Source: a bacterium
GTDB taxonomy: Bacteria > Patescibacteriota > Saccharimonadia > Saccharimonadales > UBA4665
Length of the DNA stretch: 32,229 nucleotides
Assembly (NCBI GenBank): GCA_021777375.1
Contig: JAJYDV010000007.1
Span: 1-32,229 of the forward strand
Reading direction: 5' to 3'
Shown here: positions 15,098-22,996 of the stretch, one piece after another
Position numbering within the stretch: position 1 is the first letter of the stretch
Layout: each line of letters starts with the position of its first letter
Translations under genes and position numbers: made by a program
Notes under the pieces: model-generated
Told to the model about the DNA's origin: nothing
What the model saw: the letters and a program-made list of their open reading frames with translations, nothing else
The model's database searches: none

Positions 15098-15568
15098 ATG
15101 GATAATAATTCCAAGCTAGCGGTTATTGATGCGGCTCTATTCGACGCTATGAAAGTAGCTAAGCGACCCCGTTATTGGGATGAATTTCAGCGCCGGGTCG
15201 GTAGCCAAATTGACCGCCCTACTGCCGCCATTTTAAGGCTACTTTCCGCTCAGTCACTGCAATTCCGCGATTTAGTAACTAAGCTGGGTATTGAAGCCCC
15301 TTCAATTAGCCGTAAAGTCCACGAACTGGAGCAGGAAGGTCTAATCGAGCGTTCGCCAACTGAAGACCGCCGAGTGCACATTTTAAGTCTCAGCAACGAG
15401 GGAAAAAGTTTGGCCCGGAAGATTATTGACGCCCGCTTCTCGATACTGAACGATACCCTGATTAGTTGGTCGGAAAATGACAAAGCTAAGTTAAGCGAAT
15501 TACTGTCCCGCTTAGCTAAAGATTTATCAAATCAATATGGTTCTAAAGATACGGCTTGTCATAAATGA
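15098..15568 (+). CDS. MarR-family transcriptional repressor
   Basis: The 156-residue protein has a winged helix-turn-helix in the centre (about 43-105). The recognition helix lies in APSISRKVHELEQEGLIERSP, and the wing carries the D-R-R core (residues 88-90) that is near-universal in MarR proteins. Flanking helices form the dimer interface. MarR dimers bind palindromes of 16-20 bases and let go on binding small phenolics or drugs. The 17-base palindrome in its own promoter is the likely target. Its TGA overlaps the exporter ATG by four bases, so it probably controls the three transport genes behind it. The -10 ends eight bases before the ATG, so the mRNA may be leaderless. Confidence 0.92.
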   Translation: MDNNSKLAVIDAALFDAMKVAKRPRYWDEFQRRVGSQIDRPTAAILRLLSAQSLQFRDLVTKLGIEAPSISRKVHELEQEGLIERSPTEDRRVHILSLSNEGKSLARKIIDARFSILNDTLISWSENDKAKLSELLSRLAKDLSNQYGSKDTACHK

Positions 15569-17178
15569 GTCTCCGCAAAAGCACTAATCAAGTTGCGGCT
15601 CAGGACCGCGCAAACTACGTGCATCAGGAACGTTCGCACGCTGAAATTATGGTAGTTATCTCAGCGCTGATGCTAGCTATGCTGCTGGCCGCCCTGGACC
15701 AAACAATCGTTGCTACCGCCCTGCCCCGAATTGCCAGCGATCTGCATGGGCTCAACAAACTATCCTGGGTCGCTACCGCCTATCTGCTAACTAGCGCTAT
15801 CTCAACGCCGCTATATGGGAAAATTGGCGATCTTTACGGTCGCAAAAAGATATTTCAAATTTCAATTATCATCTTCTTAGCCGGTTCAGCATTAAGCGGA
15901 CTGTCACAAAACATGGATCAGCTGGTGTTTTTCAGAGCTCTGCAAGGTTTAGGTGCCGGCGGTTTAATCTCTCTGGTTTTAGCAATTATTGGAGATGTTG
16001 TGCCACCCCGTCAGCGAGGCCGTTACCAGGGTTATTTTGGAGCAGTGTTTGGTGTCGCAAGTATTGCCGGTCCACTACTGGGCGGGTTCTTGGCTAACGC
16101 AAATACCTTGCTTGGGGTCTCCGGCTGGCGTTGGATTTTCTACATTAACGTACCCTTAGGAGTTTTGGCCTTAATTGCCATTGCGACACGCTTACATCTG
16201 CCAAAATTTGTAACAGAACATCAGATTGATTACCGCGGTGCTACGCTTTTATCTTTATCTGCTGGCGCCTTAATCTTCGTTTCCGTCTGGGCCGGAATTA
16301 CTTATGCTTGGGGTTCCTGGCAGATTCTCAGCCTGCTGATTGGCGGGTTGCTCGTAGGCATACTATTTGTTCTAAACGAGCGCCGGGCAAAAGAGCCGAT
16401 TATGCCGATTAGTCTTTTTAAAAGCAGCATTTTCAGCGTCTCGGTAATCTTGTCCCTGCTTACCGGAGTGGTAATGTTTGCCACCATCCTCTACATTCCG
16501 GAGTATCAGCAAATCGTACGCGGCTACAGCCCGATAAAGTCAGGCTTGATGCTCTTCCCGATGGTCTTTGGTATCTTTACCGCTTCGATTGGCTCCGGAA
16601 GGTTAATCACTCGCTGGGGGCATTACCGGCCTTTCCCGATAATTGGCGGCGTTTTTATTATTCTAGGTTTGTGGTTATTCTCGGGACTTAGCCTTTCTAC
16701 TACCCAGCTAACATTAAGTATCTGGATGGTAGTGCTCGGACTGGGCATTGGCATGTTTATGCAGGTTCCGGTTTTGGCAGTTCAGAATTCGGTTCCCTTT
16801 AAGCAAATGGGGGCCGGAACTTCGTCAGTATCATTTGCGCGAAGTATCGGCAGCAGTTTTGGCGGGGCAGTATTTGGCACCATTCTTATCTCCCGGCTTA
16901 ACAGCCATTTGCGCATTTTACTGCCTCAGTACGGGGGCAAAATAAGCGCCGCTTCAATTGCTGGCGGGACTAAGGGAATTGCTCACGTGCCATTGGCAAT
17001 TCAAGAAAAGATATACGGAGCTTTTGTTTTAGCTTTTCATGATCTATTTATCTATGCCATACCCGTTGCCGCGATTACATTAATCTTTGCTTTTCTGCTT
17101 AAAGAAATGCCTCTTAGAGAAAGCGGGAAGGCCTACGCTGAGGGCGAAGGTTTTGATCTTAAAGGAGACTTGGCTTGA
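15565..17178 (+). CDS. MFS drug exporter, DHA2 (EmrB/QacA) family, MarR-controlled
   Basis: The 537-residue protein has about 14 helices. Helix 1 has LAALDQTIVATALPRIASDL, motif A is YGKIGDLYGRKKIF, and motif C is GPLLGG near residue 170. These are the markers of DHA2 proton-coupled multidrug exporters. The ATG overlaps the marR stop (ATGA), and its own TGA overlaps the next start, so translation is coupled along the operon. Sharing an operon with an ABC exporter suggests response to a toxic small molecule. The substrate is not known. Confidence 0.93.
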   Translation: MSLRKSTNQVAAQDRANYVHQERSHAEIMVVISALMLAMLLAALDQTIVATALPRIASDLHGLNKLSWVATAYLLTSAISTPLYGKIGDLYGRKKIFQISIIIFLAGSALSGLSQNMDQLVFFRALQGLGAGGLISLVLAIIGDVVPPRQRGRYQGYFGAVFGVASIAGPLLGGFLANANTLLGVSGWRWIFYINVPLGVLALIAIATRLHLPKFVTEHQIDYRGATLLSLSAGALIFVSVWAGITYAWGSWQILSLLIGGLLVGILFVLNERRAKEPIMPISLFKSSIFSVSVILSLLTGVVMFATILYIPEYQQIVRGYSPIKSGLMLFPMVFGIFTASIGSGRLITRWGHYRPFPIIGGVFIILGLWLFSGLSLSTTQLTLSIWMVVLGLGIGMFMQVPVLAVQNSVPFKQMGAGTSSVSFARSIGSSFGGAVFGTILISRLNSHLRILLPQYGGKISAASIAGGTKGIAHVPLAIQEKIYGAFVLAFHDLFIYAIPVAAITLIFAFLLKEMPLRESGKAYAEGEGFDLKGDLA

Positions 17179-17963
17179 TCGAAGTCAGACATTTAACCAA
17201 GCGCTACGGAAGAGTGACTGCTGTAGACGATATTAGTTTTTCGGTAGCTAAAGGCGAGCTGTTTGCGCTGCTTGGTCCAAACGGCGCCGGGAAGTCTACA
17301 ACCATTAAGATGTTAACTACCTTACTTAAGCCTACCTCTGGACAGCTTACCTTAAACGGGCATGATGTGACTAAAGATCCAGACTCGGTGCGCAGCAGTT
17401 TCGGTATTGTTTTTCAGGATCCATCATTAGATACCGATTTAACAGCCGTCGAAAACATGAAGCTGCACGCCGTAATGTATAACGTACCATCCGGCGATGT
17501 TAATCCTCGGATTGAAGAATTACTACGACTGGTAGGCTTATGGGATCGCCGCAGCAGTCTGGTTAAGACTTTTTCCGGGGGTATGAAACGCCGGCTGGAA
17601 ATTGCGCGTGGCTTGCTGCATCATCCTAAAGTACTGTTTTTAGACGAGCCGACGCTTGGTTTAGACACTCAAACGCGTAACCTGCTTTGGCAATACATCG
17701 ACAGTCTGTCTAAAGAAAAACAAATGACTATTCTTTTTACCACTCATTACTTAGAGGAAGCCGAGACCAATGCCAACAGGATTGCAATCATTGATCACGG
17801 CAAACTGCTACGTATTGGGTCTGCGGCCGAACTAAAAGCCTTTACTAAAACAACCAGTTTAGAGGATGCCTACTTAGCTCTTACAGGAAGCAATATCCGC
17901 GATGAAGAAGTTGATCCTCATGAATCTTGGCGCGCCATCCGCCGGGCAAGGAGTATGCGATGA
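17175..17963 (+). CDS. ABC exporter ATP-binding protein, DrrA-like
   Basis: The 262-residue ATPase has Walker A GPNGAGKST (about 34-42), signature FSGGMKRR, Walker B VLFLDEPT and the switch His in LFTTHYLEE. The DAYLALTG segment near the C-terminus is typical of the DrrA/daunorubicin-resistance (DRI) group. The start is a TTG at 17175 inside the exporter's stop (TTGA), with AAAGGAG seven bases upstream, which fixes this rare start. It powers the permease encoded next. Close relatives export antibiotics or polyketide-like compounds, mainly in Actinobacteria. Confidence 0.94.
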   Translation: MIEVRHLTKRYGRVTAVDDISFSVAKGELFALLGPNGAGKSTTIKMLTTLLKPTSGQLTLNGHDVTKDPDSVRSSFGIVFQDPSLDTDLTAVENMKLHAVMYNVPSGDVNPRIEELLRLVGLWDRRSSLVKTFSGGMKRRLEIARGLLHHPKVLFLDEPTLGLDTQTRNLLWQYIDSLSKEKQMTILFTTHYLEEAETNANRIAIIDHGKLLRIGSAAELKAFTKTTSLEDAYLALTGSNIRDEEVDPHESWRAIRRARSMR

Positions 17964-18706
17964 GAGTAATCTACATCCTCTGGTTAAGGCAGCTGAAGCG
18001 CTACTTTCGTAGCCGCTCGCGAATCGTGGGAGCTGTAGGTCAGCCGCTGCTGTTTTTGTTGGCCCTAGGATACGGATTGGGTTCGGTATACAAAGCTGCC
18101 GGACAAGGCGATTATTTGCGCTTTCTGGTACCTGGCATTATGGTTCAGACGGTGCTTTTTTCGGCTATGTTCTTTGGGGCAATGATCATTTTTGACCGCC
18201 AGTTCGGCTTTCTGAAGGAAACAATGGTCGCTCCGGTCAGTCGTTTTAAAATTATGATTGGCGGTGCCTTAGGTGGAGCCACGACTGCTGTTTTACAGGG
18301 TGCCTTGGTTTTCTTTATTTCATTGCTTTTGGGTTTCCGGCCGCTGCATTGGGCGATGACGCTCTTTGCCATACTCTTTATGAGTCTGCTGGCCCTAGCG
18401 ATTGCCGCCTTTTCCTCGGCCATTGGTTCTTTTGTCCAGGATATGCAGGGTTTTCAGGCCATTAACCAGTTTCTGGTCTTTCCACTTTACTTTTTGAGTG
18501 GCGCTCTCTATCCCTTAACTCGAGTTCCAACCTGGTTGCGAATTGTTGCTGAAGTTAACCCTATTTCTTACAGCGTTGACGCACTGCGTTGGGCAATGAT
18601 TGGCACCTCGCGTTTTACAATTTCGCACGACTTAATCGCTTTGGCAATTACTCTTGTTGTGACACTAGTCTTTGCTACCATCCGCTTCCGTTACATTGAG
18701 GCTTAG
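17960..18706 (+). CDS. ABC-2 type exporter permease, DrrB-like
   Basis: The 248-residue protein has six membrane helices in the ABC-2 arrangement, with the LFLSGALYPL-like segment (here YFLSGALYPLTRVPTWL) between helices 5 and 6. This segment and the following NPISYSVDALRWAMIG are typical of DrrB/NodJ permeases. The start is the ATG at 17960, overlapping the ATPase stop (ATGA), with AAGGAG six bases upstream; an ATG at 17927 in the same frame is inside the ATPase gene and has no ribosome site. It forms the channel of the exporter with the preceding ATPase. The gene ends four bases into the convergent sodX gene. Confidence 0.92.
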   Translation: MRVIYILWLRQLKRYFRSRSRIVGAVGQPLLFLLALGYGLGSVYKAAGQGDYLRFLVPGIMVQTVLFSAMFFGAMIIFDRQFGFLKETMVAPVSRFKIMIGGALGGATTAVLQGALVFFISLLLGFRPLHWAMTLFAILFMSLLALAIAAFSSAIGSFVQDMQGFQAINQFLVFPLYFLSGALYPLTRVPTWLRIVAEVNPISYSVDALRWAMIGTSRFTISHDLIALAITLVVTLVFATIRFRYIEA

Positions 18707-19035
18707 TTGTTGTGCACCTTCGGCCAAATTACTTTTGCGGCAATTGACTCTTTGTTAATCCAACCGAAATGACGACTATCGCTGCTAAATTCCAGGTTGT
18801 CGCCAATAAAGAAAACCTTGTTTTTAGTAACCCGCTCGGCACGTTTTACTTTCTCCAGCCCGTTCTGGTAAAAAATACAGACCTCTCCCGGGCTGATAGT
18901 TTTAAACCAGCCACTCGCCACTAACAGTTGCCCCGGAGTTAATTTCGGGCTCATACTGCTGCCAACTACCCGTCGTAGCAGAAGTGGCCACCTTCTAAAC
19001 AGTTTTGGTTTGGCGGAAGATGTCGGCGATCGCAT
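18703..19035 (-). CDS. sodX: Nickel superoxide dismutase maturation protease (S26 family)
   Basis: SodX removes the short leader of nickel superoxide dismutase so that the new N-terminal His can bind nickel. The 110-residue product has the signal peptidase I core: GSSMSP with nucleophile S27, general base K64 in EKVKRAERV, GDN (78-80) and SSDSRHFG (84-91). It has no membrane anchor, as expected for SodX rather than LepB. Placement directly after sodN supports the call. The only standard ATG that leaves a full domain is at 19035, which overlaps sodN by 41 bases; a CTG after AGAAGG further in would remove the overlap but is rare. The start is therefore uncertain. Confidence 0.85.
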   Translation of the reverse strand: MRSPTSSAKPKLFRRWPLLLRRVVGSSMSPKLTPGQLLVASGWFKTISPGEVCIFYQNGLEKVKRAERVTKNKVFFIGDNLEFSSDSRHFGWINKESIAAKVIWPKVHNN

Positions 19036-19381
19036 CAATTTGATCAACCAGTTTCTGCGCTTCGTTAACGTCCAGTGAATGCTTGCAAGTAGAAGCTTGT
19101 TTAATAGCCATCCAGAACTGTTCATGCAGTTTCGGGAAGCGTTCTAAATGTTCGGGCTTAAAGTAATCCGCCCAAAGCACCATTAAATGGTGTTTAACTA
19201 GTTCGGCGCGTTCCTCTTTTATAATGATCGCTCGGGTCTGATCGGTTGAGCTGAAGTTTGGATAGCGCTTCATAATCTCAACGATTGACTCGGCCTCAAT
19301 TCTAGCCTGCGCTGGGTCGTAAACCCCGCAGGGTAAATCGCAGTGCGCATAGACTGGCTTAATTCTAAGATGACTTAGCAT
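18995..19381 (-). CDS. sodN: Nickel-containing superoxide dismutase
   Basis: This enzyme converts superoxide to oxygen and hydrogen peroxide using nickel bound by the first residues of the mature protein. The 128-residue precursor has a 12-residue leader ending VYA, then the nickel hook HCDLPCGVYDPAQARIEAES; the ligands are H13, C14 and C18 (His1, Cys2, Cys6 of the mature 116-residue form). The ERAELVKHHLMVLWADYFKPEHL block is likewise conserved. GGAGG lies upstream of the ATG, and a TATAAT is at 19423-19428 on the minus strand. The cleaving enzyme is encoded next. The leader is not a secretion signal, so the enzyme should be cytoplasmic. Nickel uptake genes are not in the window. Confidence 0.95.
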   Translation of the reverse strand: MLSHLRIKPVYAHCDLPCGVYDPAQARIEAESIVEIMKRYPNFSSTDQTRAIIIKEERAELVKHHLMVLWADYFKPEHLERFPKLHEQFWMAIKQASTCKHSLDVNEAQKLVDQIDAIADIFRQTKTV

Positions 19382-19422
19382 AATAGTTTAATCCTCCCCT
19401 CTAATAATTAGTCGGTTTTTAA

Positions 19423-19428
19423 ATTATA
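19423..19428 (-). promoter_or_regulatory. -10 element of sodN
   Basis: Minus-strand TATAAT, 41 bases before the sodN ATG, just downstream of the trmD stop. It could let sodNX be expressed apart from the trmD operon. No clear -35. Confidence 0.4.
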
Positions 19429-19442
19429 ACCTAGTTTGGGGC

Positions 19443-20084
19443 TTACTTCTTCTGACTCTGACGCCAAGCGGCAATTTCAGCATGATGACCGCTCAACAGG
19501 ACTTTCGGTATACCGTGGCTGCGATACTCCTCTGGACGCGTGTACTGCGGGAATTCAACAGCTTCACTGCCCTGGAAAGACTCGTCCTTGGCTGAATTGG
19601 CGCCGCCCAAAACGCCCGGGAGTAACCTGACTACCGAGTCAATAATAATCATTGCCGGCAGCTCACCCCCGGTGAGCACATACTGACCAATACAGTACTG
19701 AAGGTCAACCCAATTAGTAACCCGCTCGTCATAGCCTTCATACCTTGGACAAAGAATAATTAGCCCGCGATTCTTAGCAGCCAGCTGATTAGCATCGTCT
19801 TGTTTAAACATTTTACCGCGCGGAGTGGGTAAAATAACAAAGGCTGAAGGGTCAAGTTTTTTGGCATGCTCAATGGCCCGGACTAAGGGATCGACCATTA
19901 AAAGCATCCCGTCGCCGCCACCGTAAGGCGTGTCGTCCACCCGCTTGCGTAGTCCTTTGCCAAAATCCCGTAGATTAATCAGTCGGTAATCGACAATTCC
20001 TTTGTCCGCTGCTTTAAACAGCATTGAAGAGTTTAAAACACCCTTAAACATCTCTGGAAAGAGGGTAATAACCTGGATTAACAT
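19443..20084 (-). CDS. trmD: tRNA (guanine-37-N1)-methyltransferase
   Basis: TrmD methylates G37 next to the anticodon of some tRNAs and prevents frameshifts. The 213-residue protein begins IQVITLFPEMF, has the PYGGGDGMLLMVDP loop, the trefoil-knot SAM site (CIGQYVLTGGELPAMIIIDSVVRLLPGVLG) and ends with a short C-terminal helix region. It is shorter than the E. coli enzyme (255) because the C-terminal domain is trimmed. It follows the KhpA-like gene by 28 bases, part of the rpsP-khpA-trmD order seen in many bacteria. Confidence 0.97.
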   Translation of the reverse strand: MLIQVITLFPEMFKGVLNSSMLFKAADKGIVDYRLINLRDFGKGLRKRVDDTPYGGGDGMLLMVDPLVRAIEHAKKLDPSAFVILPTPRGKMFKQDDANQLAAKNRGLIILCPRYEGYDERVTNWVDLQYCIGQYVLTGGELPAMIIIDSVVRLLPGVLGGANSAKDESFQGSEAVEFPQYTRPEEYRSHGIPKVLLSGHHAEIAAWRQSQKK

Positions 20085-20112
20085 GATGCGTAGTACCTAG
20101 GCAGCCAACAGC

Positions 20113-20574
20113 TTAGAGATCGAGATCGTCCATCTCTTCAAGTTCACGCCTGGTTTTGCTATAGCGATCTTTGGTTTCGGGTTCATCTTTAGGCGATTCA
20201 TCATTATCCGGCAAACTGGTTTCCAATTCTGGCTGATCAGCGGCTAGAGGTTCCGGAGTTTCAACTTCAGCTGCAGCTTCGCTGCTCTCGCTAACCCTCG
20301 GCTCACGGCGCTCACTCGGGAAACCGTTATCGACAATTTTTAGATTGTACCGGGCATCATTCTTGGTACCTAGGGCCCGCAATAGAGTCCTTAAACTCTG
20401 GGCGGTAGCACCACGCTTACCAATCACCCGACCCAGGTCTTCCGGATCGACGGTCAACTCTAGCAATACTCCTTTTTCATCTATTCGCCGCTCAATCGAT
20501 ACCGCGTCAGGCTTACTGACAAGTGACTTAACTACGTATTCGACAAATTGCTGGTCAATGCTGCTGTTACTCAT
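20113..20574 (-). CDS. khpA: KhpA-like KH-domain RNA-binding protein with long acidic tail
   Basis: Residues 1-90 form a KH domain with the GxxG loop in GRVIGKRGATAQSLRTLL (about 48-65), as in KhpA (YlqC), which binds RNA and is encoded between rpsP and trmD in many Gram-positive bacteria; that order is kept here. The usual length is 75-85 residues. Here about 65 extra residues, rich in Glu, Asp, Ser and Pro, follow (90-153). That tail is probably disordered. An extended -10 (20614-20622) stands between rpsP and this gene, so it may be transcribed separately. Confidence 0.92.
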   Translation of the reverse strand: MSNSSIDQQFVEYVVKSLVSKPDAVSIERRIDEKGVLLELTVDPEDLGRVIGKRGATAQSLRTLLRALGTKNDARYNLKIVDNGFPSERREPRVSESSEAAAEVETPEPLAADQPELETSLPDNDESPKDEPETKDRYSKTRRELEEMDDLDL

Positions 20575-20613
20575 TGGTAGTATCTTCTCCCTACTGTTAG
20601 ACGTGTTAAATCT

Positions 20614-20622
20614 AGTATAGCA
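20614..20622 (-). promoter_or_regulatory. Extended -10 promoter of the KhpA-like gene
   Basis: Minus-strand TGCTATACT about 40 bases before the ATG; same nonamer as for WhiB and GT2. Confidence 0.5.
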
Positions 20623-20649
20623 TTATTACTATAGTGCTTGGCGGTTGTT

Positions 20650-21090
20650 TTAAGCGGTGGCTTCGCTGGGGGCTTCGTCCGGCTGGCTGCTGTCGGTGGA
20701 CTGGTCTTCTGGCTGAGCAGCTGCTGTGTCTTCTAAAGCCGGAACGGTGGCTTTTTCTTCCTTAATAACTACTGCCGCCGGCGCTGTGGAGCGGCGTTTC
20801 TCGGGATTACGAACAGCCCGAGCTTTAACTTTCGGCGCTGCCACCCAACTGGGTAATTTAACTTTTTCGGCTTTTAGGATTGAGGCCACTCGAGGCGAAG
20901 GCTGGGCTCCGTGCTCTAAATAAAAACTGGCTTTATCGTGATCCAGGCTAACTTGCTTGGCATGGGGGTCATAAGAACCAAGGTAAGCGACAATCTTGCC
21001 ACTGGTAGGTGTACGACGGGCATCTTGAACCACTACTCTAAACATGGCATGTCCTTTGCGACCGGTACGCTGCATCCGAATAACTAGCAT
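20650..21090 (-). CDS. rpsP: 30S ribosomal protein bS16 with extended tail
   Basis: Residues 1-80 are a normal bS16 (IRMQRTGRKGHAMFRVVVQDARR, then LGSYDP and the RVASILK segment). bS16 helps assemble the 5' domain of the 30S subunit. The protein is 146 residues, about 60 more than the E. coli form; the extra part has a basic segment (about 85-105) and then an Ala/Glu/Ser/Pro-rich acidic end. The ATG at 21090 fits the family start. A strong promoter with a palindromic spacer lies upstream (21131-21159), separating it from rnc. Confidence 0.96.
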   Translation of the reverse strand: MLVIRMQRTGRKGHAMFRVVVQDARRTPTSGKIVAYLGSYDPHAKQVSLDHDKASFYLEHGAQPSPRVASILKAEKVKLPSWVAAPKVKARAVRNPEKRRSTAPAAVVIKEEKATVPALEDTAAAQPEDQSTDSSQPDEAPSEATA

Positions 21091-21130
21091 CTAATTCCTT
21101 CTCTTAAACAAACGTTGGCAATGGTTAACT

Positions 21131-21159
21131 ATTTTACAGATTAGCTAACCTGTAGTCAA
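21131..21159 (-). promoter_or_regulatory. rpsP promoter with palindromic operator
   Basis: Minus strand: TTGACT (21154-21159), a 17-base spacer, TAAAAT (21131-21136), five of six matches each. The spacer plus the last base of the -10 form the 18-base near-palindrome ACAGGTTAGCTAATCTGT (21136-21153), with one mismatched pair between the arms. This looks like a protein-binding site that would block the promoter. It is the best sigma-70-type promoter that I found in the window. Confidence 0.7.
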
Positions 21160-21173
21160 CAAAACTTTGCTTT

Positions 21174-21878
21174 TTAATCCTGATTCAGGTAGCTTTGCAA
21201 TGCTTCACTGGCTGCTTGTTGCTGCCCGGCTTGCTTGCTTGGGCCGCTACCTTGACCAATTAATTTACCGCCTATATAGACGCCAACGGTAAAAGATTTG
21301 TCGTGGTCCGGTCCTTCCTCGACGATTACCTTATATATCGGTGTCAACCCCTCACGGCTTTGGATAACTTCCTGAAGCTGGGATTTCGGATCAATCCAGG
21401 TACCGTTATTTAAGATGTCCTTAAATGTGGACACTATCGTCCGATCGATATATTCCTTAGCCACAAGGTATCCCTGATCGAGATAAATTGCACCGACTAC
21501 TGCTTCGAAACTGTTGGCCAGGATCTGCTCCCGGGCTCTTCTGGTGCCCCGGCGTTCGCCGCGGCTCAAGCGCAGCATTGCTTCAAATTGGCCTCTTTGA
21601 GCAGCCGCACTGATACTTTCGGTGCGCACTAAAGCGCTACGCCAGTTAGTTAGTACCCCTTCTTGCTCCCGGTAATTAATAAACAAATACTCGGTAACTA
21701 CCAGTTCCAAAACGGCATCCCCTAAGAATTCCAGTCTCTCATTGTGCTCAAAGACCGTTTTCTTGTGTTCGTTTAAGTACGAACGGTGCGTGAAGGCCGT
21801 AATTAACAGGTTAATATTTTTAAATTCGATACCCAGGGTCTCCCGGGCGAACTTTTGGTAAGCGGTAGCGTCATTCAT
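21174..21878 (-). CDS. rnc: Ribonuclease III
   Basis: RNase III cuts double-stranded RNA in rRNA and mRNA maturation. The 234-residue protein has the catalytic domain with the signature ERLEFLGDAVLELV (48-61; E50 and D54) and E125, and a C-terminal double-stranded-RNA-binding domain (about 160-232). The acidic residue equivalent to E. coli D114 is Asn122 here (ILANSFEA), a variant seen in other active enzymes. The gene follows the Nudix gene by 15 bases in a nusB-Nudix-rnc group. Confidence 0.96.
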   Translation of the reverse strand: MNDATAYQKFARETLGIEFKNINLLITAFTHRSYLNEHKKTVFEHNERLEFLGDAVLELVVTEYLFINYREQEGVLTNWRSALVRTESISAAAQRGQFEAMLRLSRGERRGTRRAREQILANSFEAVVGAIYLDQGYLVAKEYIDRTIVSTFKDILNNGTWIDPKSQLQEVIQSREGLTPIYKVIVEEGPDHDKSFTVGVYIGGKLIGQGSGPSKQAGQQQAASEALQSYLNQD

Positions 21879-21893
21879 TGATCTTAAAAAATC

Positions 21894-22391
21894 CTAGTGT
21901 GCGGTTTTGCGGATCTGCTTTAAACCCAGCAGAATCAGCTTGCCAATATCCTCATAGGCGATCTTATCTATTGCTTCGTTAGCTGAAAGCCATTTTAAGT
22001 CTTTAAGCCAATCCTCGCCTTTCAAATCATCAGTATCGCCTAATCCTTGCACTAAGTAAATATGCATCGTCATTAATACTAGCGTATGGCTGCGCCGGTA
22101 ACGGAAGTTTACTTTTCCGAGCCAGCTCATTACACGCATGCTTTTTAATCCTGTCTCCTCGCGAATTTCGCGCTCGGCAGTTGCTTTCGGGTCTTCCTTG
22201 GGCTCGACATGGCCTTTTGGGATTGTCCAGCGCTGCTTGGAGTCTTGAATTAACAGTAGCTCGGTGTCATTAGTTTTAGGATTGCGACGCCAAACTATGC
22301 CCCCGGCGGTTGTCTCATGAACCGCTTCGGCAATTTCCGGTCGCCTTGTAACTAAGCGCCGAAAACTTCTGATCGGTTTTGGACGGTGCAT
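21894..22391 (-). CDS. Nudix hydrolase
   Basis: The 165-residue protein has a complete Nudix box G-X5-E-X7-REIREETGL at 60-82, which binds the metal and cuts a nucleoside diphosphate linked to another group. The tryptophan-containing RWTIPKGHVE lead-in and the REAG-free core recall diadenosine-polyphosphate or 8-oxo-dGTP-type members. The first 27 residues are basic and outside the domain. It starts one base after the nusB stop and precedes rnc, so it is very likely co-transcribed with them. The exact substrate is open. Confidence 0.92.
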   Translation of the reverse strand: MHRPKPIRSFRRLVTRRPEIAEAVHETTAGGIVWRRNPKTNDTELLLIQDSKQRWTIPKGHVEPKEDPKATAEREIREETGLKSMRVMSWLGKVNFRYRRSHTLVLMTMHIYLVQGLGDTDDLKGEDWLKDLKWLSANEAIDKIAYEDIGKLILLGLKQIRKTAH

Positions 22392-22392
22392 G

Positions 22393-22890
22393 CTAAGCCT
22401 TTTTTCCCGTCTTCTTCTTAGAGGCGGTCTTAGTTTTCGTGGGGTCGGCAGTCCTTACTTGGGTCGTAATCGATTGTTTAAGCAGTGTTCCGAGTACGCC
22501 GTTAATAAAACGTGAGGAATTTTCGCCCCCAAAAGCCTTGGCTAACTCTACGGCCTCATTAATCGCAACTTTAGGCGGCACGTCGGTTTCGTTCTTTAGC
22601 TCCCATAACCCAATCCTCAGCACGATCCGGTCCATGCGGGCAATCTGGTCAATCGGCCACTCCGGAGCAACTGGTTGCAACTCACTGTCCAGTAAAGAGG
22701 CGTTTTTAACTACTCCCTCCACCAGATGTCGGATAAAGTCAGTATCCTCCACAGTTTCGGCATATCTATTGATATTACGTTTTAAGACCTCGTTTAGATC
22801 AAAATTCTGATCACCGGCTTCGGTTCGGAAGTCGTATTCGTAAAGAGTTTGCAAAGCTACGATGCGCCCTAAGTGTCGATTTGATGCCAT
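22393..22890 (-). CDS. nusB: Transcription antitermination factor NusB
   Basis: NusB with S10 binds boxA of rRNA leaders and supports antitermination. The 165-residue protein begins [20 protein letters not shown] and has the [23 protein letters not shown] and [28 protein letters not shown] blocks that define the family. A Lys/Thr-rich tail of about 20 residues ([14 protein letters not shown]) follows the normal end. It is first in a nusB-Nudix-rnc group and follows rpmF by 106 bases, which hold only weak inverted repeats. Confidence 0.96.
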   Translation of the reverse strand: MASNRHLGRIVALQTLYEYDFRTEAGDQNFDLNEVLKRNINRYAETVEDTDFIRHLVEGVVKNASLLDSELQPVAPEWPIDQIARMDRIVLRIGLWELKNETDVPPKVAINEAVELAKAFGGENSSRFINGVLGTLLKQSITTQVRTADPTKTKTASKKKTGKKA

Positions 22891-22996
22891 TTTATGCTAT
22901 ACCTCTAGAGTTTAGTTTAATGCTGAACTTGGGCTTTAGCTTAAGTTAAGTGGCTAGAATGACTTTACTTTAGTAAATCTGGCTGCACAACTAAAT

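Noticed and set aside
17927-17959. Upstream ATG for the ABC permease
   Set aside because: It is inside the ATPase gene, while the ATG at 17960 has AAGGAG six bases upstream and an ATGA overlap.
19036-19125. Long N-terminal extension of sodX
   Set aside because: The added residues are a frame shadow of sodN and do not resemble any protease N-terminus.
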